In this document: in pieces, positions 28,003-36,503 of the stretch
Numbering within the stretch: position 1 is the first letter of the stretch
Layout of the letters: each line of letters starts with the position of its first letter
DNA from: a virus
Direction: 5' to 3' (one strand)
IMG/VR virus record: IMGVR_UViG_3300035670_000044
Coordinates: 62,001 to 126,000 of that record
Length of the DNA stretch: 64,000 nt
The notes under the pieces: generated by a model
The model's input: only the letters and a program-made list of their open reading frames with translations
The model's database searches: none
Told to the model about the DNA's origin: nothing
Translations under genes and position numbers: made by a program

Positions 28003-29284
28003 GGTACAGTTCCTCGTAAGTATAGGTCAATGTGCTAAAATCCACTACAGATACAAGTGAAACTACGGCCCGGTAAATCCTAAATCCGGACGTAGAGTCT
28101 GGAACCGTTAATGGAGTAGACGAGAGTTTATCGATAACCTGCTCATACTCATACGAGCACGTGCCAGCTACCTCGTCTTCAACACCCAAGAACCTTCCGC
28201 AATATCCGTCAGTAGACCCGGTGATAGTGGGATCTAGAGACATCTGTTTAATGTCCAGAACGGGAATATCAACCACAAAGTCCAGAGCAAGAAGTTCTCT
28301 TAAAACAGTAGCCCCGGAAAGATTATTCCCCAACCCAATCGTCGAAGGATAAATTATATCTGACAAGAGGGTTTTTACCTGATTAGCCAGTGTATCCGTA
28401 AACGTAGTTGTGACTCTGGGGTCCCACTGGATAGTTGCAACCACTTCAACCGGGAGAACGGTAGGGGATGACAAATACACCTTAACGTCGAGGGGTACTC
28501 GATCCCTCAAAGACGTCAGCAGAAGAGACTGAGTCGGCACGCTAAGCTTACTGCCGTCATCACCACCTGCCACAACATACACCCCTCTAGACTCAGTACC
28601 GAATCTGTCCTCGTACGACATGACTTTTACCAGTGTCGCCTCTGGTGCAATAGCGGAAACTTCGCCCTCAAAATCAGAACGCGATGTTAAATTTCTTCTA
28701 CCGAACAGCTCAAATGCCCTGAGCTTCATCTCATCCACGGTCTCAAGGTCGGTCCCCCCAGCAGCCGGGGAGTTATTCGTCACCAGATCTAGCCCGAGGA
28801 AATTGCGCTCGATCCGTCCTATACTCCCAGCCGGAACATTGTATACGGTTCCCCATCTCTCCGACTGAGCTGTGACAGTGGCACTGGACTCTGTCATCCT
28901 TACCTGATCCAGGAGTACGAACACTTGTCCGGAGTTGGCATACACCTTTGTCCCAGAGGGGATTGTTATGGGGCGGGTGTACCCGGGTACCCTGAAAAAA
29001 GTCACATCGACGAGGGCTCGGGAACCAATCCGACGTTGAACCCCCAAACTACGCAACCACTGGATCGTTACCGCCTCTGGCAGGGAGTTCAGGTAGTAAA
29101 GTAGCTCGGCTTGGGCAAATCCCTGACCCTCGCTAATAGCAGCAAGGGGGGATGCAGGTGTAAAATCAGTCAACTGACCACCAGACTCAATGTGGATCCG
29201 GGATTGAATAGCCCGAACGACCTCATTGACGTTTCTGCTGTCAAGCTGTAGAGGGAGTAAAGGTCCGAATATCTCAGTTGCCAT
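27992..29284 (-). CDS. Baseplate J-like protein (gp6/gpJ/gp47 family), 430 aa
   Basis: The N-terminus, with LTDFTPASPLAAISEGQGFAQAELLYYLN at about 39-67, is the conserved opening of baseplate J proteins. This is followed by VTFFRVPGYTRPITIPSGTKV, AGTxxN-type turns (NNSPAAGGTDLETVDEMKLRAF) and a C-terminal ferredoxin-like repeat region. These proteins form the wedge ring around the hub in contractile tails. It starts 12 bp after the LysM-like gene and overlaps the gpI-like gene by 11 bp. The assignment is firm. Confidence 0.88.
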   Translation of the reverse strand: MATEIFGPLLPLQLDSRNVNEVVRAIQSRIHIESGGQLTDFTPASPLAAISEGQGFAQAELLYYLNSLPEAVTIQWLRSLGVQRRIGSRALVDVTFFRVPGYTRPITIPSGTKVYANSGQVFVLLDQVRMTESSATVTAQSERWGTVYNVPAGSIGRIERNFLGLDLVTNNSPAAGGTDLETVDEMKLRAFELFGRRNLTSRSDFEGEVSAIAPEATLVKVMSYEDRFGTESRGVYVVAGGDDGSKLSVPTQSLLLTSLRDRVPLDVKVYLSSPTVLPVEVVATIQWDPRVTTTFTDTLANQVKTLLSDIIYPSTIGLGNNLSGATVLRELLALDFVVDIPVLDIKQMSLDPTITGSTDGYCGRFLGVEDEVAGTCSYEYEQVIDKLSSTPLTVPDSTSGFRIYRAVVSLVSVVDFSTLTYTYEELYRVV

Positions 29285-29296
29285 GGTAATTAGTTA

Positions 29297-30316
29297 TCAG
29301 TCGAAGGTTGAGGTGCGGGGACGTTGCGAATATGGCAGACCGGTATCGGAGTTTTCGGAGGAATAATCCGGCGCCAGAGCGATGTCGATAAAGTCACCGT
29401 TGGAGTCAGTGGCTGGGTCGTAAACGGTATAACCATTCATCCCGACAACTATTTCGGACAAGTCGACACTGTACATAATCTGGTCGGCCGGACTCATAGA
29501 GCCAATGCCGCTCAGATCTTTCAAAGTGCCGATTGTCCCCAGACCAGCGATAGCCCTATTCGTCCCCCGGATGTCTGAAATGTCCGCTAGAGACATTAGC
29601 GTGGCAAGTCCTGGGCGGAGCAAGTCATCTAAGGGCTGAAGGGTCGCATATCCCTGATACCCCTCGGTTAACGACTTGACAATGTTATCCGGGAGATTAG
29701 TTCCGTCTACTCCCATTCCAGGATATGCAATCCCGTTAAAATAATCTCTAGGAGTCAGGTACCCAGTGGGGAACCCAATACCGCTCGAGTCGCTATCCAA
29801 ACTGGTACTATCGTCCAGTTGGATTCTAGTTCCGGCTGGTAGCTTATCCAACTTGTTGTGTGTGACGTTGGAAGCTAATCGGCTATACAGATCCAGATCT
29901 GCTACCGATTTAACAAGGTCGTCTTTTACCCTCTGGATATTCAAAATAACCCCCAATCCCCCAGTAACGTACTCTAGCGCATCAGTTAGAGAGGATTCGT
30001 ACGTTGAGAATTCGTTGTAAGCCTGCAAAACATCGTGGTAGAGTTTTTCAGACCAAAAAGACAAAGTCTGACCTTGACTGTCGATAAATCTAGTAAAATC
30101 TTGCCCCCTGTCGTATTCAGACGTTAACGCGTTGGTAAAACTAGACAAATCAAGACGACCCCCAATTACATCACCTGGGGGTGTCGGTCCGAGAAAACCC
30201 GTAACCGATTTGCGCCGCACCTGGTTGGCCACCTCCGGATAGCGATCTGGAGAGCCGTAAGCTACCGCTGCCAGCCCGGATATTGTCGACCAGGGGTCGG
30301 TCAGATACGTTGCCAC
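29297..30316 (-). CDS. LysM-like tail/baseplate protein, 339 aa
   Basis: The start is GTG at 30316, 24 nt downstream of a minus-strand class A element. Residues about 6-33 (DPWSTISGLAAVAYGSPDRYPEVAN) follow the LysM pattern (W.si..lA..fyG....y..i...N), as in tail proteins that link tube and baseplate. The rest has Asp-rich turns and helical stretches without known motifs. It is the first gene of a late minus-strand unit running through baseplate J, I and V to terminase. Confidence 0.6.
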   Translation of the reverse strand: MATYLTDPWSTISGLAAVAYGSPDRYPEVANQVRRKSVTGFLGPTPPGDVIGGRLDLSSFTNALTSEYDRGQDFTRFIDSQGQTLSFWSEKLYHDVLQAYNEFSTYESSLTDALEYVTGGLGVILNIQRVKDDLVKSVADLDLYSRLASNVTHNKLDKLPAGTRIQLDDSTSLDSDSSGIGFPTGYLTPRDYFNGIAYPGMGVDGTNLPDNIVKSLTEGYQGYATLQPLDDLLRPGLATLMSLADISDIRGTNRAIAGLGTIGTLKDLSGIGSMSPADQIMYSVDLSEIVVGMNGYTVYDPATDSNGDFIDIALAPDYSSENSDTGLPYSQRPRTSTFD

Positions 30317-30330
30317 GGCAGATGTTCAGT

Positions 30331-30349
30331 CTTCTAAAGGGCTTTCAAC
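30331..30349 (-). promoter_or_regulatory. Class A element for baseplate-terminase unit (minus)
   Basis: The minus strand reads GTTGAAAGCCCTTTAGAAG, 24 nt before the GTG at 30316. With its plus-strand partner it forms the 19-bp inverted repeat GCTTTCAACGGTTGAAAGC. Confidence 0.75.
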
Positions 30350-30350
30350 G

Positions 30351-30369
30351 GTTGAAAGCAGGGTAGAAG
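30351..30369 (+). promoter_or_regulatory. Class A element for 30381 gene (plus)
   Basis: GTTGAAAGCAGGGTAGAAG lies 21 nt (core to start) before the GTG at 30381. It is divergent from the minus-strand copy with a single base between the two cores. Confidence 0.7.
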
Positions 30370-30380
30370 CTATTAATTCT

Positions 30381-30857
30381 GTGGAAGCAACTGTACAAAC
30401 ACTTACAACCTCACTGCCCGGCGAAGAGCCGTTTATCGGAGATGGGGCCGAAGGGGAGCTGATTACCAACACGGCCGATGGCAGGTTGTGGGCGGCGGAT
30501 GTTGCCGGAAACCCCATTGAGCTGGGGGGTGCATGCGTCAATCGACCGATTAACGGAAATCTGTTCGCCGGAAACTACCTTGACCTCGACGTCACCAATC
30601 CGGATAATTTGCCGGTTCCGGTGCCCAACCCCAACAATGTTCCGTCAGGATTTTACCGTGAACTACGTATCCTGTTGAGGTTTGTTGGTACTCCATTGGA
30701 GACCTTCGCTACTTACTTTGATTACGATGTTGATTGGGGGGAAGGAGTAAATCCAGACACCTACGCCGAGACCGGTTCCCTCGTACTAATCGAGCTGTGC
30801 TCATTCGGGCCAAGTCCAGCGTGGCTGGGACGTGTCGTTTGGCACCGTCTCCCCTAG
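30381..30857 (+). CDS. Small putative virion protein, 158 aa
   Basis: The start is GTG at 30381, chosen because the class A core lies 21 nt upstream, the usual spacing. The protein is beta-rich, with a GDGAEGELITNTADGRLWAAD segment near residues 20-40 that resembles the beta-hairpin tips of phage tail or fiber proteins, and a later hydrophobic beta stretch (LVLIELCSFGPSP). No family name can be given. The position before the fiber gene suggests a tail role. Confidence 0.6.
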   Translation: MEATVQTLTTSLPGEEPFIGDGAEGELITNTADGRLWAADVAGNPIELGGACVNRPINGNLFAGNYLDLDVTNPDNLPVPVPNPNNVPSGFYRELRILLRFVGTPLETFATYFDYDVDWGEGVNPDTYAETGSLVLIELCSFGPSPAWLGRVVWHRLP

Positions 30858-30877
30858 CCTACACCCACTCGTTAGTT

Positions 30878-30896
30878 GTTGAAAGCCCTATAGAAG
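30878..30896 (+). promoter_or_regulatory. Class A element before fiber gene
   Basis: GTTGAAAGCCCTATAGAAG is one of the two best matches to the consensus. The distance to the GTG at 30921 is 34 nt. Confidence 0.75.
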
Positions 30897-30920
30897 AGCC
30901 AGCCAATCCCGTCATTACCT

Positions 30921-33900
30921 GTGGATCGTATTGTATTTCAAAACGGCAGAGCCGTGTCCAGCCAGTACCTTAATTCTGTCCAGGAAGGTGCAAAGTTTAC
31001 TGGGGACACCAGGACTAACTACTACGCTGATCCAACGACGGGAGACGAAGCGGGTTGGGAGATCGGTCAGCGAGACGGAATCAAGGACTGGGAGATCGCT
31101 GACCCCCGTGTTGATAGAGAGTCCTCTTTGGGGCGTAGCGCACATGACGGTATTGTGCTGGGTTGGAATGGTACAAGCGTGGTGGTGCCGGGTGTACCTG
31201 CCACCCGTCCCTCTGGCTCCAGCGGGGTCGGAGTCACGGTTGAGGCCGGCACGTTCATCAGCCGTAACGGTAACCAGGTATCTTGGTCGCGCCAGCTTGT
31301 TCAAATTCTAGGCGGAGGCAATTCCGTCTCGTACTTGTACGTTCTTGACGACGGCAGCAATCCGGTTACAGTTTCAATGGGTAATTCATTGCCCAGTGTG
31401 ACAGCCGCTCACGTTCCCCTCGCCCGAATCCAGCTTAATTCGACAGGGAACGGCCTGGCCACACATCCTACCACCGGAGAAGTAGTCGGCACTGGGTATA
31501 TCGACCTCCGCCCCAACACATTTGTTGGTAACCTCAACTCCTACCCACAAAACCTCACCAACACTGCCATTAAGTCAGCGGACTACACCGCTAACGTTTG
31601 GGATCGGGTCATTGCTGACACCAGCAACGGTAGCACCATTATCACCCTGCCCGAGTCACCCTCTGATTCAGATCGCGTAGCCGTTGTAGACATTAGCGGG
31701 ACGTTTGATAGATTCCCACTGATCATTCGTCAAAACCCGATCAGCAGTGAGTTCCTTAATAACTCTTCGGACGACTGGATCATCAATATTCGAGACGCAC
31801 ACCTGGAATTATTCTTTCACGACGCGACTAACCAGTGGAAATTTGAAGAAGCTCCTGGGTCTGAATGCAATCCGGTCCTGGGGACATTCCTCTCCTGCGG
31901 CGGTCGTGAATTTATCGGAGATCGTGTAGCTACAGAGTGTCCTGATGGGGGCGCACTTCCTTCGCGTTATCCTAACCAAAGTCCGGGTACTTACGAGTTC
32001 GAACCATCCCCCTCAGATCCGGCTCTCGGTAAGTGCTATAGGTCCTACAACAACCTGGTTGCGCTGTTTGCGAACGGAACCGGCGGGCTGATCAGTGTAA
32101 CCAACGCCCCCCGCTGCGACCGGAATGGTGCAGCTCTATCTACTTCAACTACCCGAAATACCATCTACATCGACCCGAGCATTGGTGACGACTCGATCGG
32201 AAACTCTGGTACTGACCAAAACCGTCCTTTCAGAACCCCAGAGCGAGCAATTATTGAGGCGGTGAGGGAATCGCGCCGATCCGGGCAATCCAATGACCGT
32301 TACGACCGGGTAATGCTCGAACTCGCCCCTGGGGACTACTACATCGATAACAGCCCTGGATCCTTGGCAACTTTGTCAATCACCGAGGACACCGGACTGA
32401 TTCAGAGGACTAATACGACATACAGGGTCGGAAGTGTTCTGGTCGGAGATCGGGTTACCCATCTTACCGTAGATGTGGGAGACCCGGTGTCCACTCAGCC
32501 CCCACGCCCCCTAAACCTGGGCCGAGTTCTATACTCTGAGTCGGGCGGCGTAGGAAACATCTCTCGGATCGAAAAACAATCGTCGTCCAGCTCGAACTGG
32601 ATCGTTACTCTTGAATACGTTAACGGTTCTTTTAACGTAAACGACGAGCTTTATTACGACAACCTCGCTGTTGTCAACCCCCAAACCGGTGGACTTATCG
32701 TACCCCGTGGCATCTCCATTGACGGTACCGACCTCCGAAAGGTCAGGCTCCGCCCCATGTACGTGCCTGAGCTGACCCCCGTTCAGAATGATCCTCAGGT
32801 CAACCGGACCGCCATCTTGAAAGTGACTGGGGGCACATATGTGTCTCTGCTCACCTTCACTGACAACCCCCAGTACGCCCGCAGCCACAACACCGTGACT
32901 TCGGTGGCATTTGCGTCACAAGCCGAAATCAATGGTGGTGGAACCGAAACCCCGTACTACAGCCGTCTCAACAATTTGTTCCAGGAAATCGATAACTGGG
33001 GGGCTGAAGGCCTCGAGGCCATCCCGGCCGAGACTACCATTGTAGCTCCGATTGCCAGCAGCAAAGCCAACAGAGCCCAGGATCTCGAAGAGAACCAGAC
33101 CGGGCTGTTGGTGACTGGTGGTGACAGTCGTTCTAACGCACCTGTCTCTTACCCCGGAGCAACCCGTATCCGTGACACGGACGGTTCGATTGTCCCGCTG
33201 CCGGATATCAACAGCACGAGATCGTCCTCTCCGTACGTGTTCAACTGTTCCGTCCGGTCGATTTTCGGACTGAATGGTTTGTGGGCTGATGGCTCTCGTG
33301 TGGCCGGCTTCAAGTCGATGGTTACAGCGAACTTCACCCAAGTCTCCCTGCAGACAGACCCGAACTGCTTCGCCCCTACCACATATTTCCAGGATCCTCC
33401 TACCGACAAAGAGTCCGGAACCGGAAAACAGTATAAAACCTGCAGCACCGACTTGTTCAAGTACCGCCACTTCGGTATGCGTGGTAGCAATGATGCCACC
33501 ATCCAGATTGTGTCGGTATTTGTTATTGGCAACTCCGATCACTTCGTTTCAGAATCCGGAGCAGACCTTTCAATCACCAACTCCTGCTCGGATTTTGGCG
33601 ACATCTCATTGCGGGGTATCGGGTACAAAGATAAGTCGTTTAGTCAGGACGAGGCTACAACGGCACCGGGGTATAGCGGCACCCGCATCACCCAAATCAT
33701 TCCGCCACTCCCTCTCTCTTACTCCCCCCTCTCCGACGGTCGTCCTGCCACCTTAGAAGACACCGAGATTAATACTGGATTGACGATAGACTACAACAAG
33801 ACTCTGGCTTACACCTATAAGAACCGTACTCCTGGTGGTGACTCTCCGAGCACCATGCGGATATATGTTCAAAACTCCAACACCGCGTCGGTACTATCGC

Positions 33901-36089
33901 TAGTTAATCCCCCATCCGCCTCCGACATCGCGTTCGGGCAGTTCTCTTACACCAACAAGGTAAGTGAAGGGGTGTGGGAGCTGGCCGGAGGACCCAGCCG
34001 AGCCAACCGTAAACGGGTCTATGTGAGTGGTTTTGACGAGCTGGGCAACTCCATCCTGTACGCTGGTAATCTCACCCTCCCTGATCCACTTTCTTCCCAG
34101 GGCTTCTCAGCTCTCGACGACAGGTCTAAGATCTTTGTGTGGGATCCGGCTCCTCAGGACTATAGCGGAACCCCTGGTGGAGTAAGTGATCTCCCGAACA
34201 CCGTCATTGGCTCTGGAGCGTGGTACATTCCAGTAACTTACTCAGACATTCTGGAGGAAGAAACTGATCTGGATGACGACGGGTACCTCCTAAAGCGTTT
34301 TGACTACGCATTCCGGTATAAACTCCTCGGGTCACCTTCCGGGTCCGAGGAAGTATTTTCCACCCTTGATTTCATCTTTGACAAAGCTCCGGTAAAAATT
34401 ATCAGGGCTAACGACAAACGTAAAGCCGATGATCGGGTGTATCGAGTTGTCCTTGACGGTTTTATCAAGGAAGAACGTGGAATCCGTCGTCCCCAACCTT
34501 ACTACATCATGGAGAAGCAGGTTGGTGTGGCGGGATACCCCCTCAACTCCGGAACCGATCTCCTGTCCGACCCGTTAACCATTACGCAGGTCCGGACATA
34601 CGACGAGGTATTCAGGCCCGGAAAGCTTGATGTTCAATTCCCAGGCCAGTACGTAACCTACCTAACCCAGGGTTCTAAGGCCCGTGAAGTCTTTACATCC
34701 GACCACTACCCCAGCCTGGATCGAGATTACCCTGAACTGACCGAAGACCCCAGCGACAGCCCTACCAAAGTGGCTCTGGAGGCCATGAGGGCCCGTTCTG
34801 GGGTGTGGTTCAGTATTGGTTCAAGCCCCCTAGGCCCATCGGTCACTCCGATCACAATCAAAACATCTTCCGGTGCCAGCACTACCGGATTCCGTATCGG
34901 TCTTCGTCGCCCTAGCGTAATTCGAGCTTCCAGCCACACCTGGGAATGGACTGGTTACCTCAACTACGACACCGCTTTCCCCACCTTCCAGGGCGATCCT
35001 CTCGAGCAGGACTTCGCCCTCGGAAAGATCATTGTGGAGGAAAGTGGCGGACGCGTATATGCCACCGGCATGAATGAAGAAGGCAGCTACTACCTGGGTA
35101 CTACCGTGTTCGATCTGCGCTCCGGTGAGCAATTTGCGATCCCCCTGTCATCGGATGGAGAACCAGGAAACGTAACCAACCAGGTACTTAACAACGTCAT
35201 TGTCCGAACCACCTTGCTGATGCAGGATGGGTCGAGTCTGGTGATGGGTCGAGACACCACTCTGTTCTTCAGCAATGATACTCAATTCAAGTCTTTAACG
35301 TCTGGGGATATCGTAGCTAGCCGCAACCCTCCTGCGGTTTATGCTACCAAGTCCCGAGCCGGACTGGTGCAACTGGCCGACAGTTCGATGATTAGGGGTG
35401 CGAAGGGAACTTCGGCGACTGGCGTAAGCGACAAGGCCGTTGTAACCGCACTCGATCTGGCTAACGAACTAGACGTCCGGTTTACCAATAGTGTGTCCGG
35501 GGGTAATGGGGTCATTGTTACCCAGGCTCAAGTAGAACTCCCCGGAGGAGACCCTAACGACCCTAACGACAACATTACCCAGTTTGTCATCGCAGTAAAT
35601 CCCGAGTTTGGTGGATTCACCCCAATCGGTGGCATTATCATGTGGTCTGGGAGCTCAAATACAATTCCTGCCAATTGGTCACTTTGTAACGGGTCTAACA
35701 ACACCCCGGATTTAAGAAGTAGATTTATTGTTGGTTCCGGGGGAACGTTCACTACAGGAAATACGGGCGGTAGCGCTAATTCCGTAGTAGTAGCCCACTC
35801 ACACACCGCTACCTCTAGTGTGACAGATCCGGGTCACTCTCATCCACCCGGAACTAATCCGGATGACGGGTCGGCGTTAAATTACACTGGCCAAGTAGCT
35901 ATACAAACAAATGAAATGCTGCTTGAGGCCAATGTGGCCCCTTCCAGCAAAGGAACGACGTTCACACAAACTGGAAACGCTCAGACTGGGGTCACTGTTA
36001 GTACTACTGTAAATTCGTCTGGTGTTTCAGGTACAAATGCCAACCTCCCACCTTACTACGCCCTGGCATTTATAATGCGAGTGTCGTAA
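30921..36089 (+). CDS. Tail fiber with beta-helix-like region and C-terminal collar domain, 1722 aa
   Basis: The start is GTG at 30921 after a class A element. Residues about 1-200 form an N-terminal attachment-like region. Around residues 415-480 TIYIDPSIGDDSIGNSGTDQ and PFRTPERAIIEAV match the opening of pectate-lyase/right-handed beta-helix fibers. The C-terminal region (about 1565-1722) reads PIGGIIMWSGSSNTIPANW, LCNGSNNTPDLRSRFIVG, a His-rich HSHTATSSVTDPGHSHPPG loop and a final PPYYALAFIMRVS: the phage tail-collar domain. It probably binds the host surface. The last 450 bp are AT-richer than the rest, as if the tip had been exchanged. Confidence 0.85.
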   Translation: MDRIVFQNGRAVSSQYLNSVQEGAKFTGDTRTNYYADPTTGDEAGWEIGQRDGIKDWEIADPRVDRESSLGRSAHDGIVLGWNGTSVVVPGVPATRPSGSSGVGVTVEAGTFISRNGNQVSWSRQLVQILGGGNSVSYLYVLDDGSNPVTVSMGNSLPSVTAAHVPLARIQLNSTGNGLATHPTTGEVVGTGYIDLRPNTFVGNLNSYPQNLTNTAIKSADYTANVWDRVIADTSNGSTIITLPESPSDSDRVAVVDISGTFDRFPLIIRQNPISSEFLNNSSDDWIINIRDAHLELFFHDATNQWKFEEAPGSECNPVLGTFLSCGGREFIGDRVATECPDGGALPSRYPNQSPGTYEFEPSPSDPALGKCYRSYNNLVALFANGTGGLISVTNAPRCDRNGAALSTSTTRNTIYIDPSIGDDSIGNSGTDQNRPFRTPERAIIEAVRESRRSGQSNDRYDRVMLELAPGDYYIDNSPGSLATLSITEDTGLIQRTNTTYRVGSVLVGDRVTHLTVDVGDPVSTQPPRPLNLGRVLYSESGGVGNISRIEKQSSSSSNWIVTLEYVNGSFNVNDELYYDNLAVVNPQTGGLIVPRGISIDGTDLRKVRLRPMYVPELTPVQNDPQVNRTAILKVTGGTYVSLLTFTDNPQYARSHNTVTSVAFASQAEINGGGTETPYYSRLNNLFQEIDNWGAEGLEAIPAETTIVAPIASSKANRAQDLEENQTGLLVTGGDSRSNAPVSYPGATRIRDTDGSIVPLPDINSTRSSSPYVFNCSVRSIFGLNGLWADGSRVAGFKSMVTANFTQVSLQTDPNCFAPTTYFQDPPTDKESGTGKQYKTCSTDLFKYRHFGMRGSNDATIQIVSVFVIGNSDHFVSESGADLSITNSCSDFGDISLRGIGYKDKSFSQDEATTAPGYSGTRITQIIPPLPLSYSPLSDGRPATLEDTEINTGLTIDYNKTLAYTYKNRTPGGDSPSTMRIYVQNSNTASVLSLVNPPSASDIAFGQFSYTNKVSEGVWELAGGPSRANRKRVYVSGFDELGNSILYAGNLTLPDPLSSQGFSALDDRSKIFVWDPAPQDYSGTPGGVSDLPNTVIGSGAWYIPVTYSDILEEETDLDDDGYLLKRFDYAFRYKLLGSPSGSEEVFSTLDFIFDKAPVKIIRANDKRKADDRVYRVVLDGFIKEERGIRRPQPYYIMEKQVGVAGYPLNSGTDLLSDPLTITQVRTYDEVFRPGKLDVQFPGQYVTYLTQGSKAREVFTSDHYPSLDRDYPELTEDPSDSPTKVALEAMRARSGVWFSIGSSPLGPSVTPITIKTSSGASTTGFRIGLRRPSVIRASSHTWEWTGYLNYDTAFPTFQGDPLEQDFALGKIIVEESGGRVYATGMNEEGSYYLGTTVFDLRSGEQFAIPLSSDGEPGNVTNQVLNNVIVRTTLLMQDGSSLVMGRDTTLFFSNDTQFKSLTSGDIVASRNPPAVYATKSRAGLVQLADSSMIRGAKGTSATGVSDKAVVTALDLANELDVRFTNSVSGGNGVIVTQAQVELPGGDPNDPNDNITQFVIAVNPEFGGFTPIGGIIMWSGSSNTIPANWSLCNGSNNTPDLRSRFIVGSGGTFTTGNTGGSANSVVVAHSHTATSSVTDPGHSHPPGTNPDDGSALNYTGQVAIQTNEMLLEANVAPSSKGTTFTQTGNAQTGVTVSTTVNSSGVSGTNANLPPYYALAFIMRVS

Positions 36090-36096
36090 AAAGAGA

Positions 36097-36396
36097 ATGT
36101 CCAAAACTAGACCCCCGGCGTGGTGGGGAAAATTCACCAGCTCCCTGCCAAAATTCGATCTGCCCGGAATCGAACCGGAGACATGGACGGTCGAATTAGC
36201 TCAGAAATGGATCCGCGCTATTCCGGCCAAATGCCCGTTTGAGAGGGAGGTGTGGTGGAGAGGGATCCTGGTCCTGTATATTCCGGCTCTCTGTCCCCTC
36301 AATCCGATCTCGACTCAACTGTACAAGATCAGGATCGAGGCCCAGCAGTACCTATTGTCAGCGAACCCGGACACAACCGGTACTGATCTGAGCTAG
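36097..36396 (+). CDS. Mo-nitro_C-like (Mo-dependent nitrogenase C-terminal family) protein, 99 aa
   Basis: Residues about 38-88 read WIRAIPAKCPFEREVWW, then YIPALCPLNP and YKIRIEAQQYL. This matches the Mo-nitro_C family signature (IPaqCPFERd....IPpLCkLNPly..l..lR..A..yL), a small protein family found almost only in cyanobacteria and of unknown function despite its name. ATG at 36097 is 7 bp after the fiber stop, so it may be expressed with the fiber. Its presence is the strongest host clue in the window. The two PxxCP motifs are intact. Confidence 0.75.
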   Translation: MSKTRPPAWWGKFTSSLPKFDLPGIEPETWTVELAQKWIRAIPAKCPFEREVWWRGILVLYIPALCPLNPISTQLYKIRIEAQQYLLSANPDTTGTDLS

Positions 36397-36419
36397 TCCA
36401 CCCATAACCATTAGTTATC

Positions 36420-36428
36420 TGCTACATT
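36420..36428 (+). promoter_or_regulatory. Class B extended -10 (TGCTACATT)
   Basis: The hexamer ends 6 nt before an ATG at 36435, so transcription from it would start close to that codon. It also overlaps a TTG at 36427 that could otherwise be taken as a start. Confidence 0.5.
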
Positions 36429-36434
36429 GGTCTC

Positions 36435-36503
36435 ATGGAGCGAATCCCGCTCCCATATCCAAAGAACCAACCCAGTGGCAACAACTACAGCTTTTACAGT
36501 TAA
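36435..36503 (+). CDS. Possible 22-codon leader peptide
   Basis: ATG at 36435, directly after a -10-like element, opens MERIPLPYPKNQPSGNNYSF and stops at 36501-36503. It overlaps the start of the next long frame, one base out of phase. It could be a leader peptide, the true N-terminus joined by a +1 shift, or chance. Low confidence. Confidence 0.25.
   Translation: MERIPLPYPKNQPSGNNYSFYS

Noticed and set aside
32916-33542. 208-codon minus-strand frame inside the fiber gene
   Set aside because: Antisense shadow; the fiber gene is firmly supported by beta-helix and collar signatures.
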